A stretch of DNA of 47,371 bases from Pseudomonadota bacterium (lineage in GTDB: Bacteria; Pseudomonadota; Gammaproteobacteria; Steroidobacterales; Steroidobacteraceae): contig JAJYFU010000012.1 of the NCBI GenBank assembly GCA_021790795.1, positions 1 to 47,371 of the forward strand. Direction: 5' to 3'. A program made the translations under genes and the position numbers. Positions 1 to 7,353 of the stretch are shown here, piece after piece. The notes under the pieces were generated by a model. It did no database searches. It saw only the letters and a list, made by a program, of their open reading frames with translations, and had not been told where the DNA came from. The number at the start of each line of letters is the position of its first letter. Position 1 is the first letter of the stretch.

Positions 1-2
1 GG

Positions 3-743
3 CTAGCCGCACTTCGAATCGCCGCAGTTGAGGCACGTCATGCAGCCGTCCATCATCACCACGGCGGCGGTGCTGCACTTCGCGCACAGTTGCGCCCCTT
101 CCGGGAACTCGGATTTTGCGAACGCATCGGTCTGGCGGGTGCGGGCTTCGTATTCCGCGCGTTTCTCGTCGACGAGCTTCTGCTGGTGCTCATCGAGCGC
201 CGGCCTGCGCAGCAGGCCGATGGTCTGCAGATGCCGCTCGATGACGTAGCCGAGCTCCGCGATGATCGAGGGCATGAACTTGCCGCCGGGCTGCCAATAG
301 CCGCCCCGGGGGTCGAACACCGCTTTCAGCTCATCCACGAGGAACGTGACATCGCCGCCCTTGCGGAACACCGCGGAAATGACGCGGGTGAGCGCCACGA
401 TCCACTGATAGTGATCCAGGTTCTTCGAATTGATGAAAATCTCGAATGGCCGGCGCTGTTCGGACTCTGTCCCCTCGTTGAGCACGATGTCGTTGATGGT
501 CACGTACATGGCGTGATCGGAGATCGGGGTCTTGATTTTATAGGTCGACCCGACCAGGACTTCCGGACGTTCCAGCTTTTCGTGCATCCGTATGATCTGC
601 GCGCTCTGTCCGGGCCTGTCGCGCGGCGGCTCAGCCGCGGCAGGTGTGGCCGCCGGCCTGGCGACTTCCGCTTTGGGGGCCGGCTTGTCTTCGGACTTCT
701 GCACTTCGTACTTCACGATCTTGTGTTCAATCTTGAGGGTCAT
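3..743 (-). CDS. nrdJb: NrdJb, C-terminal subunit of split B12-dependent ribonucleotide reductase
   Basis: This 246-aa protein is the small partner of a class II (adenosylcobalamin) ribonucleotide reductase that is encoded as two polypeptides, as in Pseudomonas aeruginosa. It begins with a charged, Pro/Ala-rich linker (residues about 15-50). A TSCPD-type region follows, with the stretch EIFINSKNLDHYQWIVALTR around residues 100-120. It ends in a Cys cluster, CAKC then CMTCLNCGDSKC, that fits a metal-binding and redox-active tail which re-reduces the active-site disulfide. The stop codon (TAG on the minus strand) lies at 3-5, so the gene is complete. It follows nrdJa by 47 nt on the same strand, so the two are almost certainly cotranscribed and form one enzyme. 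Confidence 0.88.
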   Translation of the reverse strand: MTLKIEHKIVKYEVQKSEDKPAPKAEVARPAATPAAAEPPRDRPGQSAQIIRMHEKLERPEVLVGSTYKIKTPISDHAMYVTINDIVLNEGTESEQRRPFEIFINSKNLDHYQWIVALTRVISAVFRKGGDVTFLVDELKAVFDPRGGYWQPGGKFMPSIIAELGYVIERHLQTIGLLRRPALDEHQQKLVDEKRAEYEARTRQTDAFAKSEFPEGAQLCAKCSTAAVVMMDGCMTCLNCGDSKCG

Positions 744-790
744 GATGCGGCTCCTGGACGACGATTCACACGGCTCTGTCCACGGGCGAT

Positions 791-2938
791 TCAGAAGCGC
801 CCGTAGTACCCCTCGCGCAACGCATCAAACAGATTCGCGGCGGTATGCAACTCGCCGTCGTACTGGATCTCCTCGTCACCCCGCGCCTCCACGACCGTGC
901 CGTCATCCAGCGTGAACTTGTAGATCGTATTCTTCAGATCCTGCTCCTTCACGAGCACACCCTGGAACGCCTCCGGGTTGAACCGGAAGGTCGTGCAGCC
1001 TTTCAGGCCCTGCTCGTGCGCGTACAGGTAGATATCCTTGAATTTCTCATACGGGAAGTCCGTCGGCACGTTCGCCGTCTTCGATATGGACGAGTCCACC
1101 CACTTCTGCGCGGCGGCCTGGACGTCGACGTGCTCCTTCGGGGTGATGTCCTCCGAGGCGGCAAAATAGTCGGGCAGCTTCTCGGCCGCGACGGTTGCAC
1201 CGGGAGTCGCCCGGGCGTTGACCAGCTCGCGATACGCCAGCAGCTCGTACGAGAAGACGTCGATCTTCTCCTTGGTCTTGCGGCCCGGCCGAATCACGTT
1301 GCGGAAGTAGTGATGGGCAAACGAAGGCTCGATGCCGTTGGAGGCGTTGTTCGCGAGCGACAGCGAAATCGTGCCCGTGGGCGCGATGGAGGTGTGGTGG
1401 CTGAAGCGTGCGCCGGTCTCGGCCAGCTCGTCCACCAGCTTCGGCGCGATCGCCGCGATCCGTTGCATGTAGCGGCTGTACTTGGCGTGCAGAATCCGGC
1501 CCGGCAGCCGATCGCCCGCCTTCCAGCCATCCCGGGCCATCTCGGGACGCTTGCGCAACATTTCGGGCGTGACCGCGAACTCCTCGGTCATGATGGGCGC
1601 CGGTCCCTTCTCGCGGGCCAGCTCGAGCGCCTCCTCCCAGCCGGCGACCGCCATCTCGCGCGCGACGTCCTCGGTGAATTTCACCGACTCGGACGAGCCA
1701 TACCTGATCCGCAGCAGCGTCAGCGCGCTGCCGAGGCCGAGGAAGCCCATGCCATGGCGGCGCTTGCGCATGATTTCCTCGCGCTGCCGCGCGAGCGGCA
1801 AGCCGTTGATCTCGACCACATTGTCGAGCATGCGGGAAAATATCTTGACGACCTGGCGATACTCGTCCCAATCGAAGCGCGCGCGCGCAGTGAACGGCTC
1901 GCGCACGAATCGCGTCAGGTTTACCGAGCCCAGCAGGCAGCTTCCATAGGGTGGCAGCGGCTGTTCGCCACACGGATTCGTGGCGCGGATGTTCTCGCAC
2001 CACCAGTTGTTGTTCATCTCATTGACGCGATCGATGAGAATGAAGCCCGGCTCGGCAAAATCGTAGGTCGACGCCATGATGACGTCCCACATGCGGCGTG
2101 CGGGCAGTGTCTTGTAGATCTTGCAGGCGACCAGCCCCTCTTCGTTCACGACATATCCGTCGTGGATCGGCCATTCGCGCCAGACGAATCCGGCCGGATC
2201 GTTCAGATCCGCCCGCTCCGTCTCGTATTCCCGGCGTGAAAGCGGGAATGCGAGCTTCCATTCGCCGTTGCGGCGCACCGCGTGCATGAACTCGTCGGTG
2301 ACGAGCAGCGACAGATTGAACTGCCGCAGGCGGCCGCTTTCGCGCTTGGCGCGAATGAACTCCATGGCATCCGGATGACCGACATCGAACGTGCCCATCT
2401 GCGCGCCGCGGCGACCGCCGGCGGACGAGACGGTGAAGCACATCTTATCGAAGATATCCATGAAGGACAGCGGACCGGAGGTGTAGGCCCCCGCGCCCGA
2501 CACGTATGCGCCGCGCGGCCGCAGTGTTGAATGCTCGTAGCCGATACCGCATCCCGCCTTGAGCGTCAGTCCCGCCTCGTGAACCTTGCTCAGGATGTCG
2601 TCCATCGAATCACGGATCGTCCCCGAGACCGTGCAATTGATCGTCGAGGTCGCCGGCTTGTGCTCCACGGCCCCCGCATTGGAAGTGACGCGGCCGGCGG
2701 GAATGGCGCCGCGGCGCAACGCCCACAGGAATCGCTCGTACCAGTGCTCGCGCACTTTCTCCTGCTCGACGTCCGCCAGCGCGCGTGCGACGCGCTTGTA
2801 CGTGTCGTCCATCGTCTCGTCGATGGCCGTGCCGTCTTTGGCGGTCAACCGGTATTTCTTGTCCCAGATGTCGAGCGACGCTTCCTGGAACGGAATGGCG
2901 TCAGTGCCCTTCGAATCGATCTTCATGACGGTATTCAT
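791..2938 (-). CDS. nrdJa: NrdJa, catalytic subunit of adenosylcobalamin-dependent (class II) ribonucleotide reductase
   Basis: Reduces ribonucleotides to deoxyribonucleotides using a thiyl radical generated by adenosylcobalamin, so it needs B12 but no oxygen. The 715-aa product shows the class II barrel motifs: STINCTVSG (active-site Cys about residue 102) and NPCGEQPLPPYGSCLLGSVNL-like sequence (radical Cys about 322 and its partner Cys). There is no N-terminal ATP cone, so no obvious allosteric activity site. The track starts at a GTG at 2968; I prefer the ATG at 2938 (MNTVMKID), because the ten extra residues look like leader. The C-terminal Cys tail found in one-piece NrdJ is supplied by nrdJb downstream. 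A palindromic NrdR-like operator lies about 160 nt upstream. Confidence 0.92.
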   Translation of the reverse strand: MNTVMKIDSKGTDAIPFQEASLDIWDKKYRLTAKDGTAIDETMDDTYKRVARALADVEQEKVREHWYERFLWALRRGAIPAGRVTSNAGAVEHKPATSTINCTVSGTIRDSMDDILSKVHEAGLTLKAGCGIGYEHSTLRPRGAYVSGAGAYTSGPLSFMDIFDKMCFTVSSAGGRRGAQMGTFDVGHPDAMEFIRAKRESGRLRQFNLSLLVTDEFMHAVRRNGEWKLAFPLSRREYETERADLNDPAGFVWREWPIHDGYVVNEEGLVACKIYKTLPARRMWDVIMASTYDFAEPGFILIDRVNEMNNNWWCENIRATNPCGEQPLPPYGSCLLGSVNLTRFVREPFTARARFDWDEYRQVVKIFSRMLDNVVEINGLPLARQREEIMRKRRHGMGFLGLGSALTLLRIRYGSSESVKFTEDVAREMAVAGWEEALELAREKGPAPIMTEEFAVTPEMLRKRPEMARDGWKAGDRLPGRILHAKYSRYMQRIAAIAPKLVDELAETGARFSHHTSIAPTGTISLSLANNASNGIEPSFAHHYFRNVIRPGRKTKEKIDVFSYELLAYRELVNARATPGATVAAEKLPDYFAASEDITPKEHVDVQAAAQKWVDSSISKTANVPTDFPYEKFKDIYLYAHEQGLKGCTTFRFNPEAFQGVLVKEQDLKNTIYKFTLDDGTVVEARGDEEIQYDGELHTAANLFDALREGYYGRF

Positions 2939-3096
2939 GTGTCCGCGGCGCCCTAAGTGTCTGCACACCGGATCACAGGGAATACGGGCGGCGCGTTAAG
3001 CGCGGCGCAGCGTGTACCGCATCCGGCGGCACACCGTTCGTCAGCCAGTATCCCCCCTGAGCCTCCCCGAACGCTTGATCTCGCACCCGACGGGCG

Positions 3097-3114
3097 GACA
3101 CAAGATCTTGTGTC
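3097..3114. promoter_or_regulatory. NrdR-box-like palindrome upstream of nrdJa
   Basis: GACACAAGATCTTGTGTC is a perfect 18-bp palindrome. Its core ACACAAGATCTTGTGT matches the NrdR box pattern (ACACWATATATWGTGT-like), and it lies upstream of a ribonucleotide reductase operon, where NrdR represses in response to nucleotides. NrdR sites usually come in pairs about three helical turns apart; I see no good second box at that distance on either side, so the site may act alone or the partner may be degenerate. Confidence 0.65.
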
Positions 3115-3355
3115 GGGGTAAAGAGCCTAATGAGCACCCCGCCACGCGTCAAGGTTTTGGAAATTCTCCTGGCGGGTTATAAAACACAATTAAAACAGAG
3201 ACTTATTGCGTTACGCGCCGCGCTGGCTCGCAAAAAATTTTTTGACTCCGTTTCAGACCGAGTCAAGGTCGAGCCCAACATCTTGTATCTCCAGAAAATG
3301 CATCCTTTGTCCACAGCCGGTGCTCCTCGTCTCGGCTTTTCCCGGGCCATCGGCG

Positions 3356-3383
3356 CTTGAATTCCCGAGTACCGGCCTCAGAT
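3356..3383 (+). promoter_or_regulatory. Sigma32-like heat-shock promoter for hsp20
   Basis: CTTGAAT, a 13-nt spacer and CCTCAGAT resemble the sigma32 consensus CTTGAAA-N13/14-CCCCATNT. The element ends about 60 nt before the hsp20 start codon, which fits a small heat-shock gene. The -10 element has two mismatches, so this is a candidate only. Confidence 0.45.
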
Positions 3384-3442
3384 CTGCTTCACGACATCGT
3401 GGGCGATAACGCCTGACATCATCAGCAATCGGAGGCTCGATC

Positions 3443-3880
3443 ATGACTGTGGTTCGCTATCAACCTTGGGCACTCATCGACAGCCTGCAGCGCCAACTCG
3501 ACCAGGCGCTCTCCGCGGAAAGTGGCGAGGGCGCTGCGGTGGCGGACATCTCGTGGATTCCGCAGGTCGACATCTACGAGGAATCGGATCGCTTCGTCGT
3601 TCTGGCCGACGTGCCGGGCGTGGAGCCGAAGGACATCCGCATTACCGCCGACAAGGGGCTCTTGACCCTGCGCGGCGAAAAGCATGCGCGAGAAGCACAG
3701 GACGGCAAGGGCCGCCAACGCCTCGAGCGCCGCACTGGAGCGTTCATGCGCAGCTTTACGCTGCCGGAAGGGGCGGACGTGGACCGGATCACCGCCAAGC
3801 ACACCGAAGGGGTGCTCGAGGTGGTCATCCCGAAACTGCCGGCGCTGCAGCCGCGCACCATCGAGGTGCAGGCAGCCTGA
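3443..3880 (+). CDS. Hsp20/alpha-crystallin family small heat-shock protein
   Basis: A 145-aa ATP-independent holdase that binds unfolding proteins in the cytoplasm. The alpha-crystallin domain spans about residues 38-138: it starts at the WIPQVDIYE stretch, continues with VVLADVPGVEPKDIRI and RTGAFMRSFTLPEGAD, and ends with the A-x-x-x-x-GVLEVVIPK hallmark. The C-terminal tail is short, with no clear IxI oligomerisation motif beyond PRTIEV. A strong ribosome binding site (GGAGG at 3431-3435) fixes the ATG at 3443. It is expected to be heat-induced given the upstream sigma32-like element, and the long hairpin just after the stop should isolate it from the next gene. Confidence 0.92.
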   Translation: MTVVRYQPWALIDSLQRQLDQALSAESGEGAAVADISWIPQVDIYEESDRFVVLADVPGVEPKDIRITADKGLLTLRGEKHAREAQDGKGRQRLERRTGAFMRSFTLPEGADVDRITAKHTEGVLEVVIPKLPALQPRTIEVQAA

Positions 3881-3885
3881 CAAAC

Positions 3886-3918
3886 GCCCTGGGACCGACG
3901 CATCGTCGGTCCCAGGGC
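3886..3918 (+). terminator. 15-bp perfect stem hairpin after hsp20
   Basis: GCCCTGGGACCGACG and its exact reverse complement are separated by only CAT, giving a 15-bp stem starting 5 nt after the hsp20 stop. There is no following T-run, so it may be an RNA-stabilising 3' end or a terminator that works without a U-tract. Confidence 0.6.
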
Positions 3919-3934
3919 GGGCTTCAGGCTCAAT

Positions 3935-3954
3935 CCCGCGGCACACGCCGCGGG
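3935..3954 (+). other. Second hairpin upstream of the NDUFA9-like gene
   Basis: CCCGCGGC and GCCGCGGG flank a 4-nt loop ACAC, giving an 8-bp GC stem that ends about 20 nt before the ATG of the next gene. It follows the larger hsp20 hairpin closely, so the two may act together, or this one may sit in the leader of the downstream mRNA. Confidence 0.4.
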
Positions 3955-3975
3955 CGATCCGCGGGAGGTGTGGCC

Positions 3976-4914
3976 ATGGCTGCTCCCTTGAACATATGCG
4001 TGCTGGGTGGCACCGGCTTCGTCGGCACCCACTTGGCGACCCGCCTGGCGCGCGATGGTCACTGGCTCACACTGCCCGCGCGTGATCCCGATCAGGGCCA
4101 GGCTCTGCGGGTACTTCCGACCGTCCGCCTGCTCAAAGCCAACGTACATGATCCCGGCATTCTCGATCGGCTGGTCGAGGACATGGACGTGGTCATCAAT
4201 CTGGTCGGCATCCTGAACGAGCACGGCCACGACACATTTCAGCGAGTGCACGCCGACCTGGCGGCGAAAGTGGTCGCCGCGATGCGGGCCGGCCGTATCC
4301 GCCGCCTGCTGCACATGAGCGCCCTCGGCGCCGACATCCGCGGCCCGAGCGCCTATCTGCGCAGCAAAGGGGTGGCCGAAAGCCACCTCCGCGCCGCCGC
4401 GGCACACCTCGATTTCACGATCTTCCGGCCCTCCGTCATCTTCGGGCCGGGCGACTCCCTCACCAACCGGTTCGCGGGCCTGCTGCGACTGTCGCACGGC
4501 TGGATGCCGCTGGCGCGCGCGCAAGCGCGGTTCGCTCCGATCTACGTCGGCGACGTCGCCGAAGCGTTCGCCCGAGCATTGCTCGAGCGCGAGACATTCG
4601 GCCAGACCTACGAGCTGGGCGGACCGGACGTCGTTACGCTGGAGCAGCTGGTGCGCCTGAGCGCGCAGGCCTCGGGTCTGCCCTGCCACATCGTGCGACT
4701 CCCCGATGCGCTCGGCCGCCTGCAGGCGGCCGTCTTGGGCCTGCTTCCCGGCAAGCCAATGACCCTCGACAACTTCCGTTCGCTGACGCGCGACAGCCTC
4801 TGCGCCGAAGACGGCTGTGCGCGGCTCGGATTGCACCCGCGGGCCATGTTGGACATCCTGCCCACCTATCTCGGGGCCCCGGCCGGACCGGTCAATTTCG
4901 GCGCCCACCCCTGA
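3976..4914 (+). CDS. NAD(P)-binding SDR of the complex I NDUFA9-like family
   Basis: A 312-aa atypical short-chain dehydrogenase/epimerase. The Rossmann motif GGTGFVG is at residues 10-16. Later stretches such as HMSALGA, FRPSVIFGPGD and APIYVGDVAEAF are typical of the NDUFA9/YfcH-like branch, whose members often lack a known substrate; mitochondrial relatives are complex I accessory subunits. The track ORF starting at 3466 only runs through hsp20 in another frame. The ATG at 3976 is preceded by GGGAGG and begins directly with the nucleotide-binding strand, so it is preferred. The gene converges on cca with about 30 nt between stop codons. No evidence here ties it to complex I itself. Confidence 0.85.
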   Translation: MAAPLNICVLGGTGFVGTHLATRLARDGHWLTLPARDPDQGQALRVLPTVRLLKANVHDPGILDRLVEDMDVVINLVGILNEHGHDTFQRVHADLAAKVVAAMRAGRIRRLLHMSALGADIRGPSAYLRSKGVAESHLRAAAAHLDFTIFRPSVIFGPGDSLTNRFAGLLRLSHGWMPLARAQARFAPIYVGDVAEAFARALLERETFGQTYELGGPDVVTLEQLVRLSAQASGLPCHIVRLPDALGRLQAAVLGLLPGKPMTLDNFRSLTRDSLCAEDGCARLGLHPRAMLDILPTYLGAPAGPVNFGAHP

Positions 4915-4921
4915 GGAAGCC

Positions 4922-4936
4922 GGCGCGCTGCGCGCC
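4922..4936. terminator. Small hairpin between convergent NDUFA9-like gene and cca
   Basis: GGCGCG and CGCGCC enclose a 3-nt loop in the 31-nt gap between two convergent stop codons. It could serve both directions, but it is short and lacks T-runs. Confidence 0.35.
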
Positions 4937-4945
4937 CGCCACCCC

Positions 4946-6175
4946 TCAATCCGCCTGCGGCGCGCACAGCGACTGCAGAGCCTCGAGTCGCTTGGCGCGC
5001 ATCCGCTCGCCGACGGCCGGGCCGGCGAGACCCTGGCGCTCCGCGCTCGTCAGCGTCACGGCGGCGCCCGCCGCGCGCGCGCGGCGCAGATAATCGGCCT
5101 GCGGGTAGGGCTGACCCGCAAGTCCCGCGCGGCCGCACGCATCGGCCTCGCAGGCGGCCAGCAGCTCATCGAATCGGTCCGGCCGGCGGAACGCGTCCGT
5201 GGCTTCCAGCAACTTCAGGATCGTGCCGGGACGCAATTGCTGCGCGCGGTGAACCTGAGCGTGATAGCGGGCGGTGAGCCCGGCCAAATCCCGGTACGCC
5301 GTGGGAATTCTCAGCCGCGCGCACAATGCCGCGATCATCGGCACGCCGGCCTCCTCGTGACCGTGATGGCTCGGCCACTGTTCGGGCGGCGTGCGTGCCT
5401 TGCCCAGATCGTGCGTCAAGACCGCGAAGCGCACGGCGGTCGCCAGCCCCGCGTCGGCCGCCCAGCGCAGCGCCAGCATCACGTGCACGCCCGTATCGAT
5501 CTCCGGGTGCCACGTCGCCGGCTGAGGCACGCCGTAGAGGGCAGCCAGCTCCGGGAAGATTACGGCAAGCGCCCCGCAGGCGCGCAGCGTCTCGAAGAAG
5601 ATCTCCGGCCGGGACTCGGCCAGCGCACGCTCGGTTTCCTGCCAGACTCGCTCGGGCACCAACGCGTCCAGCTCTCCGGACTCGCTCATGCGGCGCATCA
5701 GCTCCAGCGTCTCCTCGGCGACACGGAATCCGAGCGCCGCGTACCGGGCCGCGAAGCGCGCCACGCGTAAGACCCGCACCGGATCCTCGACGAATGCCGT
5801 CGATACATGCCGCAACAGCCGCGCCTCGAGGTCACGCCGTCCGCCATATGGATCGATGATCTCTCCGCCGAGATTCTCGGCCATGGCATTCACGGTCAGG
5901 TCGCGCCGGCGCAGGTCCTCTTCCAGCGTCACCGCCGGAGAAAACTCGGTGACGAACCCCCGGTAGCCCGGCGCGGTCTTGCGTTCCAGCCGGGCGAGCG
6001 CGTATTCCTCGTGGGTTTCAGGATGCAGAAAGACGGGAAACTCGCGGCCGACGGGCACATACCCTTGACGCTCGAGATCCTCGGGCCGCGCGCCGACGAC
6101 GACCCAGTCCCGCTCGGTCACCGGCCGCCCGAGCAGCCGGTCTCGCACCGCGCCGCCAACCAGGTAGACTTGCAT
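4946..6175 (-). CDS. cca: Multifunctional CCA tRNA nucleotidyltransferase/phosphohydrolase
   Basis: Adds or repairs the 3'-terminal CCA of tRNAs. The 409-aa length and the presence of an HD domain match the gammaproteobacterial multifunctional type, which also has phosphohydrolase activity. The class II nucleotidyltransferase head opens with VYLVGGAVRDRLLGR (residues about 3-17), followed by the RDW motif and the RRRDLTVNAMA motif near residues 90-100. The HD segment LTHDLGKA lies at about 250-257, with a second His cluster SHHGHEE. This activity is needed in this genome: the tRNA at 16779-16851 has no encoded CCA. Its ATG is only 6 nt from the start of the divergent peptidase gene. Confidence 0.96.
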   Translation of the reverse strand: MQVYLVGGAVRDRLLGRPVTERDWVVVGARPEDLERQGYVPVGREFPVFLHPETHEEYALARLERKTAPGYRGFVTEFSPAVTLEEDLRRRDLTVNAMAENLGGEIIDPYGGRRDLEARLLRHVSTAFVEDPVRVLRVARFAARYAALGFRVAEETLELMRRMSESGELDALVPERVWQETERALAESRPEIFFETLRACGALAVIFPELAALYGVPQPATWHPEIDTGVHVMLALRWAADAGLATAVRFAVLTHDLGKARTPPEQWPSHHGHEEAGVPMIAALCARLRIPTAYRDLAGLTARYHAQVHRAQQLRPGTILKLLEATDAFRRPDRFDELLAACEADACGRAGLAGQPYPQADYLRRARAAGAAVTLTSAERQGLAGPAVGERMRAKRLEALQSLCAPQAD

Positions 6176-6181
6176 GCAGAC

Positions 6182-7327
6182 ATGTTAACCGACTTCGCGC
6201 GCCCTTCCGCCTGCAATCCACCCGGTGCGCGCGCGCGCGCGCCGCGCCGCGCCGCGCGCATCGCCGGTGCGGCACTCGTTCTCGCCACGCTGGCCGGTTG
6301 CGCCAGCACGCGCTATTTGATGCAGGCGGGCGCCGGCGAGTGGCGCGTGCTGCGCGCTCGGCGGTCCATCGTGAATGTGATCGACGATCCGAAGACTTCC
6401 GAAGGGCTCGTGCGCCAGCTGGGCGAAGTGCGCGAGGCCCGCCGCTTCGCCTGGCAGAAGCTGGGGCTGCCCGACAACGACAGCTACAAGAGCTACGTGA
6501 ACGTCGGCCGCCGGTACGTGGTGTGGAACGTGGTGGCGGCGCCGGAATTCTCGGTCAGACCCAAGGAATGGTGTTATCCCATCGCCGGATGCGTGACGTA
6601 CCACGGATTCTTTCATCAGAGCGCGGCGCGCTCGTATGCCCGCCGCCTGAGGCATCAGGGATACGACGTGGTCGTCGAAGGCGTACCGGCGTACTCGACG
6701 CTCGGCTGGCTCCCGGATCCGGTCATGAGCACCATGATGCGCTACGGAACCGACGAGCTGGTGGCCATGATCTTCCACGAGCTCGCGCACGAGCTGCTCT
6801 ACGTGCCCAACGACTCGCCGTTCGATGAAGCCTTCGCGATGACCGTGGAGAACACGGGGCTGCAACGCTGGCTCGCCTACCGCCACGAGCCGGGGCGCTT
6901 CGCCGAATTCGAGCGCCTCGATGCCGCCGATATGCGCTTCGCGCGGCTGCTGCGGCACACGCGCGACCGGCTGGCGCGGCTCTACGCCTCCGCAATTCCC
7001 CGCACTCGGATGCTTCAGGAGAAGCAACAGGTCTTCGCACGGCTGGCGCGGCGCATCGTACGGCTGGAACACAAGCTCCGGGTACGCGCCCCGGTTTACG
7101 ACCGATGGATCCGCGAGGGGCTGAATAATGCGGATCTGGCCTCGGTGGGAACCTACTACAACTGTCTTCCGGGATTCGAGCGGCTGCTCGAGCGGGAAGA
7201 CGGCAATCTGCCGCGCTTCTACGCCGCGGCGCGCCGCCTGGCTCGCGAACCGGAGGCCGAACGCAACCGACAGCTGTGTCGGTCACCCCATTCCACGGCT
7301 ACGGGCGCCGAGAACACCGCGTCATAG
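6182..7327 (+). CDS. Putative aminopeptidase lipoprotein (Aminopep/PF10023-like gluzin)
   Basis: A 381-aa predicted lipoprotein with an HExxH zinc-protease motif. The N-terminus is basic, followed by a hydrophobic stretch and a lipobox LAGC (Cys about residue 40), so it should be membrane-anchored. The catalytic motif FHELAHELLY is at about 198-207, and the downstream DEAFAM stretch supplies the likely third zinc ligand Glu. This matches my recollection of the putative aminopeptidase family annotated Aminopep. I choose the ATG at 6182 because no in-frame ATG/GTG lies between it and the signal peptide; the upstream track ORF overlaps cca antisense. Start codons of this gene and divergent cca are only 6 nt apart. 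An alternating CG tract encodes part of the leader. Confidence 0.75.
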   Translation: MLTDFARPSACNPPGARARAPRRAARIAGAALVLATLAGCASTRYLMQAGAGEWRVLRARRSIVNVIDDPKTSEGLVRQLGEVREARRFAWQKLGLPDNDSYKSYVNVGRRYVVWNVVAAPEFSVRPKEWCYPIAGCVTYHGFFHQSAARSYARRLRHQGYDVVVEGVPAYSTLGWLPDPVMSTMMRYGTDELVAMIFHELAHELLYVPNDSPFDEAFAMTVENTGLQRWLAYRHEPGRFAEFERLDAADMRFARLLRHTRDRLARLYASAIPRTRMLQEKQQVFARLARRIVRLEHKLRVRAPVYDRWIREGLNNADLASVGTYYNCLPGFERLLEREDGNLPRFYAAARRLAREPEAERNRQLCRSPHSTATGAENTAS

Positions 7328-7353
7328 AGCGAAACGTCATGTTGGTGCGGCGC

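Larger units (their letters stand above)
2939..3442. other. Divergent regulatory region between nrdJa and hsp20
   Basis: Roughly 500 nt without a convincing gene. It holds the NrdR-like palindrome (3097-3114), an AT-rich island (about 3160-3245) that stands out from the GC-rich surroundings, a perfect palindrome CAAAAAATTTTTTG (3231-3244), a DnaA-box-like 9-mer TTGTCCACA (3307-3315, one mismatch to TTATCCACA), and a sigma32-like promoter (3356-3383) for hsp20. No B12-box sequence typical of cobalamin riboswitches was found on the nrdJ leader strand. The 76-aa ORF at 3130-3360 has codon use unlike neighbouring genes and is not called. Confidence 0.6.

Noticed and set aside
2939-3130. Cobalamin riboswitch in the nrdJ leader
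   Set aside because: No recognisable B12-box sequence on the leader strand.
3130-3360. 76-aa plus-strand ORF in the nrdJ-hsp20 gap
   Set aside because: Codon use is AT-rich and unlike neighbouring genes, there is no ribosome binding site, and it overlaps the regulatory region.
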